DNA of 52,954 nucleotides from Verrucomicrobiota bacterium (GCA_029556615.1 JAKQDD010000078.1:1-52954); one strand, 5' to 3'. Counted from the first letter of the stretch, positions 7,717-21,500 are shown. Translations and numbers: made by a program. Notes: generated by a model from the sequence alone, not told the origin.

Positions 7717-8937
7717 TCACGCATGCGCCGGCGCGAACAGCCGGACCGCTTGGGACCGTCCCCTGACGGGTGTCTCCTCGACCACCCGCAGCGGCACTGT
7801 GTCCGCAAGGAGACGGGCAGTTTCCCCCGAGAGGAGGATGTCTTCGTCATAGCGGCGGGTCAGGTTTTCGATGCGTGCGGCGACGTTGACCGTGTCGCCG
7901 ACGGCGGTGAACTCTCGGCGGGCATCGGTGCCGATGACTCCCACGATGGCCGTGCCGGTGTGAACACCGACGCCCATGCGCAGGGGCGGTTGATTGCGGG
8001 CGGTGCGGGCGGTATTCAGTTCGGCCAGGGCTGCCTGCATGGCCAGGGCGCAGCGCAGGGCTCGTAGCGGATGGTCCGCCTGGGCGATGGGCGCGCCGAA
8101 GTAGGCCATCAGACCGTCGCCAAGGAACTTGTCCAGGGTGCCATGGTTTTCGAACACGGCGGCGACCATGCGGGCGTGGAACTCATTGAGGAGCGCGACA
8201 GTCTCGGCAGGGGCGAGGTGCTCGCTGAGGGCGGTGAATTGGCGGAGGTCGGCGAAGAGGACGGTGACTTCGCACTGCTGTCCCGTGGCTAATCCGAGGC
8301 CGGCCTCCTGAATATGGGCGGTGACCTGCGGGGAGAAGTAGCGGCCGAGGCGTTCGCGCTGGAGAATGGCGTCGGCCAGTGCATGCGCCATCCCGATGCG
8401 GCGGGCCAGGGCAAAGCAGGTCAGCGTTGCTGCCACCCCGAGCACCGCCACGCCGGCGACCTTCCCGATGGGCTTGTCGCCCGCTTCAAACTGCAGCCAC
8501 AGCTGCAGGCCTGCGGCCACGCAACCGGCCACGATGACCTGTCGGGCCTTCAGCATGAAGGCCGAGAGCATCACGAGGACCACGAAGAAACTCAGGGTGA
8601 AGTTGGCGAGCGACCGGAGGTCGGTCGAGAATCGAAACGCCAGGCGCTGAACCAGGAAGACAGCCGGCATGTCGAGGAAGGGCACCGCAAGGGCGCTGAG
8701 TCGGGCCACCCGCCCGGACCGACGTGCGGCGGCTAACAGCGCCCCGCTGATCCCCCAGTACCCCACCAGCACCCAAGGAAACGACCGTTGATCAGGCGGG
8801 TCGTAACCATGAAGGGCCAGCCGGAGGACCAGAAACAGGGAGACGCCCGCAAAACGGATCGCATTGAGAAACCGGACATTCCGCTGGCGCTCGACCTCGA
8901 GCAGGCGCTCGAAGACCTCCGACTTGGTGGCGGACAT
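7717..8937 (-). CDS. membrane-anchored class III adenylate/guanylate cyclase
   Basis: A 406-residue product. Residues about 20-190 contain roughly five or six hydrophobic helices, a membrane domain without a recognisable ligand fold. The class III cyclase homology domain follows (about 215-395). It has the first metal aspartate in VLFADLRQFT, the second in LDKFLGDGLMAYFG, and the transition-state Asn/Arg pair in FTAVGDTVNVAARIE, so it should be active. The substrate-specifying residues favour neither ATP nor GTP clearly by eye. It should make cAMP or cGMP at the inner membrane. It ends 53 bases from the selenoprotein gene (convergent) and diverges from the giant surface-protein gene. Confidence 0.9.
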   Translation of the reverse strand: MSATKSEVFERLLEVERQRNVRFLNAIRFAGVSLFLVLRLALHGYDPPDQRSFPWVLVGYWGISGALLAAARRSGRVARLSALAVPFLDMPAVFLVQRLAFRFSTDLRSLANFTLSFFVVLVMLSAFMLKARQVIVAGCVAAGLQLWLQFEAGDKPIGKVAGVAVLGVAATLTCFALARRIGMAHALADAILQRERLGRYFSPQVTAHIQEAGLGLATGQQCEVTVLFADLRQFTALSEHLAPAETVALLNEFHARMVAAVFENHGTLDKFLGDGLMAYFGAPIAQADHPLRALRCALAMQAALAELNTARTARNQPPLRMGVGVHTGTAIVGVIGTDARREFTAVGDTVNVAARIENLTRRYDEDILLSGETARLLADTVPLRVVEETPVRGRSQAVRLFAPAHA

Positions 8938-9043
8938 GGGTCAGATCCTTCCGGTCAGAGACAGATAACGTGCATGCTGTCGGTCCCGAGGATGCATTCA
9001 GCGTCGTCGGCTGGCTGGCGGATGTCAAGGGCGACCGAGCCGC

Positions 9044-9297
9044 CCCGGATCCTCGCCTAACGCCTGCGGCGCGAACGTGGGCCATCGGCTCGTGGTGGGT
9101 TTTCGCCTTGAAGGCGCGTGGGGTGTCGGCTCCGGGGTGGCCCGCCCGCTGGCGGGCGGGCGCTATACGGTTTGGAGGGAATGGGCCCGCCCCGGGGACG
9201 GGCTTTCAAATCCGCGAAAACCCCGGACTGGGCGGCTCAAGGCGTCTGGTCAAGCCCAGGAAGTTGAGCCGCAAGGGACGCTTACGCGCGGATTTGG
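9044..9297 (-). repeat. intergenic repeat element B (inverted copy of element A)
   Basis: Read on the minus strand this aligns with 2042-2251 from CCAAATCCGCG to GTTAGGCGAGGATCC. It carries the same internal CGCGGATTTG inverted repeat and an enlarged GC hairpin (GCCCGCCCGCC-AGC-GGGCGGGC type) with about 40 extra bases next to it. It lies in the divergent region between the cyclase gene and the giant gene. Together the two elements bracket 2252-9043 as a large inverted repeat. Bases 8938-9043 hold nothing I can identify. Confidence 0.8.
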
Positions 9298-9510
9298 GAG
9301 CCGCCGTGCGGGTCGGCCCTTTCCGGGGTGTGCCGAGGTCTGTTACGGCCATGACGATTGGACACGGATCGCGTTTCAGCTGACCTCGCTACCCCAAACG
9401 GGGTATGGCACACGGAGTGTTAGCCTGTATAAGTCGGCGGACTTTCAGTTGACGTGGCGGGCGGGGTGCCGTTGCACCGCGGTCGGCCCTGGCGCAGCGG
9501 ATAGAAGGGA
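9298..9510 (+). promoter_or_regulatory. leader region of the giant surface-protein gene
   Basis: This stretch has no credible gene. It contains a perfect hairpin TACCCC-AAAC-GGGGTA (about 9390-9405) directly followed by TGGCAC (9406-9411), which resembles the -24 half of a sigma-54 promoter. The expected -12 GC is GT here (9419-9420), so the match is incomplete. TATAAG occurs at about 9430. A weak purine-rich ribosome-binding stretch (AGAAGGGA, 9503-9510) abuts the start codon. Confidence 0.3.
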
Positions 9511-12500
9511 ATGCAGCGTCTGGAGACAGCGCAGTTCGTGCTTGAGGTCCTCGAGCCTCGGGTGTTGCTTTCCGCAGGGGTCCCGGGTGCGGGCATCATG
9601 ACCCCACCCCATGAAAGCCCGTTTGCAGGTTCTCAAGGGGTCGAGCAGTCCGCCGAGGATTACGCCGTCGGGTCCGGGATGGACGCTTCCCTGCACTACG
9701 AGCCCGCATCGAGCTCCGGTGGACTCTTTGGGGGCCTTGAAGGCGCCGCGGGACAGGCGTTGGATCTGGCAGAGGAGGGTGTGTCGGAGGAGGCGGAGTC
9801 AGGGATCGAGCTGGAGTCGGCGGCTGAATCGCTGACCCCGGATTCCGGTGCGGTCCCGGGTGTTGATCCGGTTTCATCCGGGGGGGGCGTGGACTTTGTC
9901 GAGGAGCGAAGCGCGGCCGGGGAGGGCGGCGGCATGACCCTCGATCCGGGGTCTCGGACAGCGCCAGCGGGGGATGCTGGGGTCACTCTCACCTCGACCC
10001 CGGCGGCCGACGGAGTGTTGTGGGCTCAGCAATTGACGGAAACGCTGAAGGCCGCCAATGCGCCTCCGGCCGAGTCGCTTGCGGTCTCGCCATGGGATGA
10101 TGCGGGCGTGATGACGGCTGTTCGCCGGCTCATTCCCGAGATGAGCTCCTCGGGCTCGATCGAGTTGACGGGGCAGATGGAGCTGACTGTTTATGTCTCG
10201 GGTTCAATTCAGGTTTGGGATTTGAACCCTGAAGGGCTTGCGGAGGCTGGCATACGCTCACTGACGGTCCGGGGGGCGGACGAAACGGACGACACGCTCC
10301 TGGCGGATCTGGGCCGGGGTGTACTTCCGCTGGCGGTGACCTTCATTGGAGGGGATGGCGGCTACGACACACTGGTTTTGAACGGTGTGTCGGACGGTCG
10401 GTACACCCCGGGCCGGGTTTTTGGCGATGGCACCTTTGAGTCGGGTGGGAGCCGGATCGAGTTCACCGGGCTCGAGCCGGTGCTGGTGGATGGAGCGACG
10501 GTGACGGGAACGGTCCCCAGCGGGCTGACGACTGGAGCGTCGAGCCTGACCTTCGTGACGCCGGGCGGGGCGGACGTGATCACGATCGACAGCCCGGCTC
10601 CGGGGAAGAACCGGATCTCCGGCACCAGCGGCGGGGTCCTCTTCGAGTCGATCACCTTCACCCATATCCAGACGGTGGTGATCAACACCGGCGCGAATGA
10701 CGCCGCCGGATCCGATGCCGACACCCTCACGATCGCAGGCGATCTGGTGGCCGCGGGGCTGCGGAATTTCACGATCACCACGGGCTCCGGCGATGACACG
10801 CTGGTGGCCGGCGGGGTCTTCTTGCCGGTCGCGGGAGGGGTGTTCCGTTTCGACGGCGGCACCGGTTCGGACACGCTGCAGGGACCGGGTGTGGCCAGCA
10901 CGTGGAACCTGACCGGCACCGGGGCCGGCAGTCTGGGTGGTGCGGGCGGTCTCGGGTTCATGGGTGTCGAGAAGTTGGTCGGGGGCGTGGGCGACGACAC
11001 GTATGTCTTTGCCAACAACGCCTCGTTCGGCGGCACCCTCGATGGGGGGGCGGGTCGGAACGGGTTGGACTACTCCGCCTACACGGCGGCCCCGGTGACC
11101 GTGGATCTCGGGGCGGGGACGGCGACCGGCACAGCGGGGATTAGCAACCTTGGTGATGTGACCGGCGGCGCCGGCAAGGACATCCTGACTGGCGACGCCA
11201 AGGTCAATAGCCTACGCGGCGGGGCGGGCGACGACACCCTGACTGGCGGTCCTGGCGACGACGCGCTCGATGGCGGACCCGGGTCGGACACGTTTGCATT
11301 CGCTGAGGGGTGGGGGCGGGATACCCTGACGGAAACAGCCGGCGGCACCGGCACTGACGTCCTTGATTTCTCGGCCGTGACGGCAGATCTCGTGGTCAGG
11401 GTCCACGCGGACGGCACAGTGTCGGTCACGGATTTCACCAATGACCTGACCAACGCCGCGGGGATCGAGTCGATGGTCGGGGGCGCCGGCGACAACCGGA
11501 TGGTCTTCGAGAATGGAGGTGCGTTCGCCGGCACCCTGGATGCCGGATCCGGAGGAAACAACACGATCGACCTTTCCGACTACAAGACGCCGGTGTTGGT
11601 TGACCTTGCTGCCGGCACGGTCACTGTGGGGGGGTATATCAACGGCTCGACCATGGTGGGGTTGACGGCGGGCATGCCCGTTCGCTATCTCAACCAGGGT
11701 GCCGGGGTCAATCAGGCCACCGTTTCCCTGAACACGGCTCTCACCACGTTGAACGGCGGTTCCGGTGTTCAGAAGGCCTCCGCCTCCTTCGCCATCACGG
11801 GAGCCACGCTGCTCGCAACGCTCAACAACGGGCAAGGCGTCCGGAGCAGAGGGTACCTGGCGGCGACGACTTCCGTCAGTGCCAATTGGCCGGCGATGGG
11901 TCTCCAAGCCGGCTACGATCTGCACATCACGCTGACGGACCAGCAAACCGTCTATGTGGATCTGGGCAATCCGAGCACGTTAGGCGACATCCTGAACGCC
12001 ATTCGGGCCGCCAACACCCGTTTGACTGCGGCCGTCAACGCTGCCGGGACGGGCGTCGATATCAGCGATTCGGCGGGGGGTGCCCACGATATCACGGTCG
12101 CCGATCTGGGCGCATCCACCGCAGCCGCGACCCTGGGGATTGCCGGCGCCGGAGCAGGCCGCGTCTTGCACGGGAGGTCGATCACCAGCGATCTGCTCGT
12201 GATCCTGACCGATTGGTCCTCGGTGGCGGTGGACATCGGGAATGCGACTACGGTTCAACAGGTGCTTGACGCGATCCACAACGCGGATCCCCGGCTGACC
12301 GCCTCGATCAACGAGGCTGGAGACGGGATCAGGATCACGGACTCGGCGGGCGGCGAAGAGAACCTGGCCATCGAGAACCTGAACGGTTCCACCACCGCCG
12401 CGGATCTCGGTCTGACCGTCCGTTCCACGGGCCATGTTTTGAACGGACGGCCGCTCGTCAACGACCTTCGCATCACGGCCCGCGACGGTACAGTCGTCGA

Positions 12501-15500
12501 CGTCAACCTTCGGAACGCGGACACCCTGGGCGAGGTGCTCGAGGCGATCAACCTGGCCGACTCCCGCCTTGATGCAACGCTGAATGAGGCTTCGGACGGC
12601 GTCGACCTCAGCGATTCGACGGGAGGTTCGGGCAATCTGACCGTCGCGAATCTGAACGGTTCCAGGGCGGCGGCGGATCTGGGCATTGCCAAGACCGGCG
12701 CCGGCGATCGCCTGCAGGGGGAATCCCTGCTCGACGATCTGGTGGTGACCCTGAGGAATGGCGCGGTCGTGTCGGTCAATCTGGGCAATCCCGTGACGGT
12801 CGGCGATCTGCTGACGGCCATCCACGCCGCGAACGTTCATTTGACGGCTGCCATCAATGCCGCCGGGAACGGGATCAACGTGAGTGATTCAACGAGTGGC
12901 AGCGGCAATCTCGCGGTTGCCAACCTGAACGGCTGCACCGCCGCAACGGATCTCGGCATTGTCGGCACGGGAACGGGGGCGACGATCTTGGGAACCGCGA
13001 TCGTCAACGCGATCGTTGCCACCACGATCAGCCAGGTCCAGAACGCAGTCGGCGGCTCCGGCGACGACCGGTTCACGGGGAGCACCGGCAAGAACACCCT
13101 GACCGGCGGAGAGGGATCCGACACCTACAAGTTCCAGACCGGCTGGGGCACGGACGTGATCATCGACTTCGGGGTCGAGGGAACCGACACGCTCGACTTC
13201 TCCGGCGTCGCGGCCGTCCTGAACGTCACGATTCAGGCAGACGGCAAGGTCTCGATCCGTGACGCTGCCGGGACGAACACGGTGGTCGATGCCGAGATCA
13301 TCGAGACCCTCCTCGGGGGTGTTGGCAACGATGTCTTATCGTTCGAGGACGGGGCGACATGGGCGGGAACCCTGGACGGCGGCGGCGGAGTCAACACGCT
13401 GGACTTCTCGGCGTATGCGACGGCGGTCAGCGTTGACCTGGCGGCCGGCATGGCCACAGCCTCCGACCTTGAAACCGCGATTGCGAGTTTCCGCGATGTC
13501 ATCGGCGGTTCCGGGAATGACAGGCTCACCGGCGACGCCAAAGCCAACCGTCTCGAGGGTGGCGACGGCGATGACACGCTCAAAGGCGGAGGGGGGATCG
13601 ACACCCTCGTTGGCGGGGCGGGTGACGACGTCTATGTCATGGACGGGGGGTTCGATGCGATCAGTGAGGCTGCGGGTGGAGGGTTTGACACCCTCGATTA
13701 TTCAGGTTCCACGGGAGCGGTGTCCGTGAGCCTTGTCGGTTATGGCCACATTGAGAACATCCTGGGTGGTCCGGGCGCGGACACGCTGACCGGCACTTCG
13801 GAGAACAACACGTTCTATTTCGTCAATGGGTGGGGCAGTGACACGATTTCCGATCCGGAGGGGATCGACACGCTGGATTTCTCGGCGGTGACCCAGGCGA
13901 TGAGCTTTGATTTCGCGGGTGGCGCCGTGACCGTCACGCAGGGTGCGAACCGCGTCGAGGCAGCCGCAGGAACGAGCGTCGAGATCCTCGTCGGCGGCAG
14001 CAGCGACGACACGTTTGTTTTCCACAACGGCTGGGGGCACACCACCATCGCCAGCGCCGGCACCATCGATGAGGACATCCTCGATTTCTCAGCGGTCTCG
14101 GCAAACCTGACCTTTACCTTCTATCAGGACGGCAGCGTATCGGTCAGGGATGACTCGGGGGCGAACACGCTCGGCGCGTCGGCGGGCGTCGAGAACATCG
14201 TGGGCGGCTCGGGCACCAACACGTTCGTTTTCGAGGACCAAGGCGGCCTCGACGGGTACATCGAAGGCGGTCCCGGCGCCAACATCCTCGATTACTCGAC
14301 TTATACCACGGCCGTTTATCTGGATCTCTCGGCCATGGACGTCGAGTACACGGGCTTGGTGAACGGCAATCCGGAGACCAGCCTCGGGGTGGGATATGCG
14401 ACCGGAGTCAAAGGCGTCAACGATATCACGGGCATCATCGGCGGCGCCTCGTCGGGCGACGTCCTGATTGGCCCTCGAGACGACAATCTCTGGACCCTGG
14501 ACGGCGCGAATGCCGGGACGCTCAACGCCTCCTTTACGTTCTCGGGGATCGAGCACCTGACCGGCTCCGCTGATGATGACGACAGCTTCACGGTGACCGG
14601 GACGGGGAGTCTGAGCGGCACGCTGAGCGGCAATCCCTATGGTTTGGTGAGCTGGACGACGCCTTTGGAATCGCCCATGAACCCTGACGGCGTGGCGGAA
14701 GGGACGGACACGCTCACCTTTTCGGGCGGGAGTTACACGACGGTGACCTTCGTTGCGACGTCGGTGGACACGGGGATCCTCGCCCGCGACAGCAACCGGC
14801 TCCGGTTTGCCGGGTTCGAGTCGGTCGTGGATGACTCGACGGCGGTGAACCGCGTGTTTACGTATGCGGCGGACACCACGGTCAGGGTGAGCCTGGGGGG
14901 GGTGGTGGCGGAGGACCAGGTATGGACTCTCGATGTGGATGGAACCACCTACACGTACACGGCAGGGGGCCATGACTACCTGAAGGACGTCGCCGCCGGC
15001 CTGGCCGCGCAGATCGCAGCGGGCGGCTACGTCACGACAGTCCAGGATACCTCCGTCCTGATCACGAGACTGGGCGGCAGCATCCCCTCCGTGGTCCCGG
15101 GAATTCCCGTGATCGGCTCCTCTCCGTTGATCGTCGGCTCCGCATCCGTGGAGTCTCCGACAATCCAGGGCATTGCCCTCAGGATCAGCAAGGACGCCCG
15201 GCTGCACATTGCCGCCGAGGGCGGAGAATTCACCCCCTACGCGTTCGCTCACCCTTCCGGGTCTGTCTACGTCAACACCGGGATGGGGAACGATACCATC
15301 ACCGTCGAGCAATCCTCGATGTCAGCCGCGCTCGTGATCGACGGAAAAGGCGGCACCGCGGACAGCATTGTGTACGACGTGCAAGCAGGGGAAGAGTCGC
15401 AGAGCATCGCCTTCGGGACCGGCAGCGCGACCCTCAATGGGAGGACGGTCACCTGGGTCCGCGTCGAGAAGGCGAAGAACCTCGTCGTGCGGGCCACGGA

Positions 15501-18500
15501 TGGCGATGACCAGATTCAGCTCTCCGGGGGAGGACTGGGTTATGTCGTTTCCAGCACCAACGCCACGTTTGAGAATGTCACGTTCAACAGCACACTGGAC
15601 TCGCTGACGATCGATGCCGGTCTCGGGGATGACACGATCTTGACGGCCAGCCTGACCTCGTTCGCGCCCGGGTTGATCCTGACGGGCGGCGAAGGCGTCG
15701 ATGCCCTCGATCTCGGGAACGGGCATTTCAGCGTGCTGACCCTGGGCACAGGGAGCTTCGATGAGGGAAGTGCCGGGAACGACGCTGTGATCGGTGATTT
15801 CACCGTTGGCGACTTCACCTTCAACGCCCGCCCGTCGATTGCCAATCGCGTGCATGTGTTCCGGGACGTTAGCGGCAAGATCACGATCGTGGATGCCACG
15901 GATGTCGGGACAACCATCACGTCGATCAACGCGCCCACGGGGTGCTTGACGATCAACACCGGGTACAATGCGCCGGGAACCACGGAGTACATCCATGTCG
16001 GGGAAGACCCTGACGGCAACGTGAGGGCGTGGTTGGGCGTGCTGAATGGCGATCTGGTCCTCGACGGCGGCAAGCTCAACAAGAACCTGGACGGCGAGGA
16101 TTCGGTCACGGTTTACAGCGACCTTGTCCTTCCCGGTCGCGGGCTGGACATCACCGCGAACACCATCGACATCGAAGACAACATCACGGTTTCAACCAGT
16201 AACGCCTCGGGCGACGCCGGGAACATCGACCTCAACGGGTTCCACATCACCGTTGGCACGGGGGCGAAGCTCCTCGCCGATGGCGTGGCCGGCGATGTGG
16301 CTCGTTCCGGCGACATCACCCTCGAGGCGGTGGACGAGAGTGCCTTGGTGACGCCGCTGGTGGACGTCGATGTGTCCGATGTGGATGTGACCCTTGCGAC
16401 GGGTGCGGTCATCAGCGGCCGTGATGTCACGATCCTCGCGAGCGCCGACAACCGGCGGCTCTACGCCGACGACTGGACCCTGCAGAAAGGCGACCTCACG
16501 ACCGCCGCCGGGGCGGGCAACATGATCGGGAACCTCTTCGAGGGCCTGACGCAGATCGGCGGCGCGATCTCGGTGGTGAAAGGCAACGCCGCGATCGACA
16601 TCGCCGCCGGGTCGCAGATCTCGGCCCGGGATTTCAAAGCCGACGCGAGTGTTTACGCCGATGTCAAGGCGGTTCCCTCGTATTCGTTTGCGATCACCCC
16701 GTCCATCGGGGTCGCCGTGACCAACGCGACGGTGAGTTTCGGAGGGGCCATCACCACGACCGGGAATGCCGAGTTCAGGACGCACACCGATCATACGATC
16801 AACGTGGTGGCTGATCCGTCGGCCATGAAGGGCTATTCCGCAGCCCTGGCGATCAGCGTCATCGTGTCGAATGCCAATACGGTCATTGCGGACACCGCGG
16901 TGCTGCATGTCGGCGGTGATCTGTACGTGACGGCCGACGATGTGGACCGGAACCGGACGATGGCGCGTGCCGGGGCGGGCAAGGACGGCAAGCTCGCCCT
17001 GGCGGTGGCCGTCACCGTCGAGGACGGCGACACGAACGCGTTCCTTGACGGCGAGGCTCACGTCGCGGGCAGCATTTCAGTCGTGGCGGACCAGTTGGGA
17101 ATCGATGTGCCGATCGGCAAGCTGTTCGGTTTGATACCGTCCCAGGCGATTGGCAATTCCGCCTCGGCGGGTGTGGGCAGCTCCTCGAAGGGTGATTTCC
17201 TGGATGACGCGCAAGCTGCGGCGACGTCGTCCGTGGTCAACCCGATCCTCTCCGCCCTCTCGAAGTTCGTTTCCAAGGCCCAGACCTCGACGGCCGGCAA
17301 GGCGGACGCCGCGCCGGCGGATCTCGACTCGAAATTCGATCTCGCGGGCGGGTTGGCTGTCCTTGTCGACATCAACCGCGCCAAGGCCAGAATCGGCGAC
17401 GGCGGGGCTGATGGGGATGCCTTGAACGGCGATGTGGACGCCGGCGGTTCGATCGAGGTGCGCAGCAAGGTGTCCACCTCGCCTTTTGTGAGCGCCAATG
17501 CTTCCGCCTCGAACAACCCGGATACCAAACCGGAACAGAACACGAGCGTGATCAGCGGCGCCCTGGGGATATCGGTGGGCGTCATGAAGAACGATGCGGA
17601 GGCGTACATCAACGACAACGCCGTGGTGGATGCCGCGGGGGCACTGACCGTGCAGGCACAGGCGCGGAGCGATGTTGGCTGGTCCTGGGGCAAGAACCTG
17701 TATGACGCGGTTCATGAGGAGGCAACCTATACCACTGAGAACGACAACCCCGTCGTCGACATCAGCCCCGGGGACACCGTCGAATTCCGGACGAACCGAA
17801 CGTCGGGCGGGGACGTGGGGACGTGGTACGAGTACCTCGGCAGCACCGTGCTGCATGGCGTCAACCTTACCACCGAAGACTTCACCAACGAAGATCGATG
17901 GGGGGCGATCAATCCCACGGCTCGGAAGGCTCGGAATTTCGTCACCCTGCTCTCGAACTATCTGACCGGTGATTTCGGTGTGGGCTACTTCATTCTCAAC
18001 GACGGGTGCCAGGCGACGGCGTCCGGGGAGAAACTCGCTCTCGCCGGGGCGGTGGACCTGCTGCTACTGACAGAGGCGGCGGACGCGAGGATCAGGAGCG
18101 GCGCCCGGATCAACCAGGACAGCGAGACGAGCACGGAACAGAATGTGGCGGTTCAGGCGATCAGCCATGGCATGGCCACGCACATTGGCGGGAACATCAA
18201 CTTCCCCTCCGTGGGGGCGGACTCGGGGGGGTTCAAAGACTTTGCGAAGGCGATCGAGAGCAGCGTGCTCACGGACAAGGGGTGGCATTCGAAATTCGGC
18301 ATGAGCTCGAAGACAGACAAAGGGGCCGTGGGCTTCACGATCATGGGGTTCATTGGCATGAACACCGCCCTGGCGACCGTCGAAGACGGGGTGGTGCTTC
18401 ATGCCGACAGCCTCCGGGTCGATGCGGGGACGCAGGTGCTCAGCACGGGGGTGGCGGCATCCGGCGGCGACGCCGGCAACGTGGCGATCAACGGCGTCGT

Positions 18501-21500
18501 CACCTTCGACGTGACGATCAACAAGACCATCGCCCAGGTCGAGAACGGGGCGGTGATCGACGTCGGCTCGGCTTTGGTCCCCGGTGGGGACGGCTCGCTC
18601 GTCGTCTCCGCCCATGACACCTCGGACGTGATCACCCTGGATGGCAGCGTCGCGACGTCCGAGAGCATCGGCATTGGCGCCACCGTGGGCGTCACGGTCG
18701 TCGTCCGCGACACGCAGGCTCTCATCGGGGACCTTGTCGATGCCGATTCGTCGCCGGCGACCGGATCGATTCAGTCGGGCGGGAGCGTTCGTATCACGGC
18801 GGAAAACGGCGGCTTCATCGCCAGTCTGGCCATCGCGGGCGCGAAGGCCTCGAGCAATCCCCCCAAGGCCAATTCGGATGCCAGCACCTCGTCGAATCCG
18901 GGCAAAGGGGAGACCCAGAGTTCAGCGTCCAGCGGGACCCAGCAAAGCAACAGCAAGACGTCCGGCTGGACGAGCAAATTGGGCGGCTTGCTCAAAGGGG
19001 CGGCCAGCAGGATCAAGACCGATTGGGTGGGACCCACCCAGGACTCGGTGGACCAGACGTCGAAGTCGTCCAAGTCCGGCATTGGCATCTCGGGGTCGGT
19101 TGCCGTCAACGTGCTGAACGACGACACGCGGGCGTACATTCTCAACAGCGGCCCCGTGATCGTCGGGGACCGCTCGAATCATGTAGTGGACGGCCTTTTC
19201 GTGGAGGCGGCGAACACGACCAGCGTTGGCGCTCTGGCTGGTGCCGGAGCGTACGCCAAGGGAAGCGAGGGGAAGAGTTCGGTGGGCGTTGCCGGGGGCT
19301 TCGCCATCAACGTCGAGTTTGGGAAGACGGAGGCCTTCATCGATGGGGCGGAGAGCCTCGACCTCGAGATGCTGGACATCGGGGCCGAGCGCAGCGGTTG
19401 GACGGTCTCCCTCGCGGCGGGACTCGCGGCGGCGGCGGGAAGCAAGTCTTATGCGGTCGGCGGTTCGGTGGGGGTGAACGTCATCACGTGCGATGCGACG
19501 GCGGCTCTCAGGAACATGGGCGGCGTTGTGGACGTGGGTGGCGACGTCGCGCTGACCGCGTTTGACGACACCAACATCATTGCCATTGGCGGGTCGGCGG
19601 GCTTTGGCGGCAAGGCGGGTGTGGGGGTTGCGATTGGTTTCTCCTATGTCGAGAACCAGACTCGCTCGACCGTTTCCGGTCTGGATGACTTCACCTACAA
19701 GGGCGACCTGACCTTGGCGGCCACCTCCGACGACCTGATCATCACGGTGACCGGGTCGGTGGGGATCGCCACCGGGTCTGGCGGTTCCGGCGGCTATGCC
19801 GGGGCGGGCACCGTTTCCGTCAACATCGTGAACAACACGACGGAGGCGATGCTCACCGGGACGACCCTCCAGACCGGATCGACCGGCGACGTCGCCGTGA
19901 GCGCCACCGATGAGACGGCGGTTTATTGTTTCGCCGGCGCGTTCGCGGCCGGGAAGAAGGCGGGTCTGGGGGCGGCCATCGCCGTGAACACGCTCCTCAA
20001 CGTGACACGGGCGGCGGTCGATGATTCGACGATCCACACGACCGGCGCTTTTCGTGGAATAGCCTCCGAGGGAGGCATCGTGGTGACGTTGGCCGTTGCC
20101 GGCGCCGGGTCGGAGAAGCTGGCCTTTGCCGGGTCGGTGGCGGTGAACGTCCTTTTCAACACGGTGGACGCCCACGTCCAGAACAGCGCCGTGACGACGG
20201 TCAGGGACTTCTACCTCGCTGCCGAGGATCTGGAGATCAGCGGAGCTCTGGGAGGGGGTGTGGCCATTTCGACGGGTGGATCGGCGGTTGGCGCCGCGAT
20301 CGGCGTGAACCTGATTCTCAACACCGTGACTGCGACCATCGAGCGGTCGAGCGTGTCGGCTTCGGCGGTCCAGGTCGGGGCGACTGCCGAGCAGGTCCTG
20401 GTGAGTGTGACCCTGGGCGGCGCGGGAGGCGAGAAGTTCGCCCTCGGCGGTTCGGTGTCGATCAACATCATCATGAACACGGTGGCGGCGGAAGTCACCG
20501 GCAGCGAGATCGATGCGACGCGCGATGTGGTCTTAAGCGCCAGCGACGACACAACGGCGGTGGTGGTTGCCGGCGGGTTTGCGGTGTCGCTGTCCAGCGG
20601 GGCCGTTGGCGTGGCGGCTTCCACGATCACCATTGAGAATGACATCCACGCCACGATCGACGATTCGAGCGTCACGTCGACGGCGGGCCGCGTGACGCTT
20701 TCGGCGGGGATCGCCCAACCGGACACCCCGGCCGATCCCTCCGGAATCGCCTTTGGAACCTCGGGGATCACCCTGCCGGAGACGAACAGTTCGTCGGTCG
20801 TCAACGTGACGTTCGGCGGGGCGGGCGGCAGCACTTTTGCCGCCGGGGTCGGCATCTCGGTCAACATTATCAAGAACACGATTGAGGCCGCCATCCTCAA
20901 TGGTTCCACGGTGGCGGCCGATGACGGGGTGGTGCTTTCGGCCGCTGACGCCTCCGTCATTGACGCCCTGGCCTTTGGCGGGGCCGGATCCCCGAGCGGC
21001 GGTGCCGGCGGCGGCGCGATATCGGCGAACGTCATCACCAATACGATTGTCACGGCGATCACCGATTCGATCGTGCGGGCGGGCGTCACGGACGCCGGGG
21101 TTGTGACGAATGCCATGGCTCCGGTGACGTTGAGTTCGCTCTCCTCCTCGATCATTCGCGCGCTGGCGATCGGCGTCTCAGGCGGCAGCAGCGTGGCTGT
21201 TGCCGTTTCCGCGCTTGGCAACGCCATTGCGAACGATGTGACGGCGAGCATCTCCGGCGGGTCCACGGTGACTGCCGGTGGCGACGTATCGGTCTCGGCG
21301 ATCGATCAAGCGCCGAGCGTGCTGCCGGACTGGATGCTTTCGGCCGAGAAGGAAGCGGAGCTGGACACGGCGCTCGAGGGCACGCCGGTCGATTTGAACG
21401 CGGGCATTTTGGCGATCATGGTGAGCGTGGGCGGTTCCGGCACGGTGGCGGTGAGCGCGGCGGTCGCAGGCAATGTGATTGCGAACACCGTCCTGGCCAC

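Noticed and set aside
11905..12990. Tandem repeats considered as a CRISPR array
   Set aside because: The period is about 270 bases, the copies are diverged and in frame, and they translate to a protein repeat.
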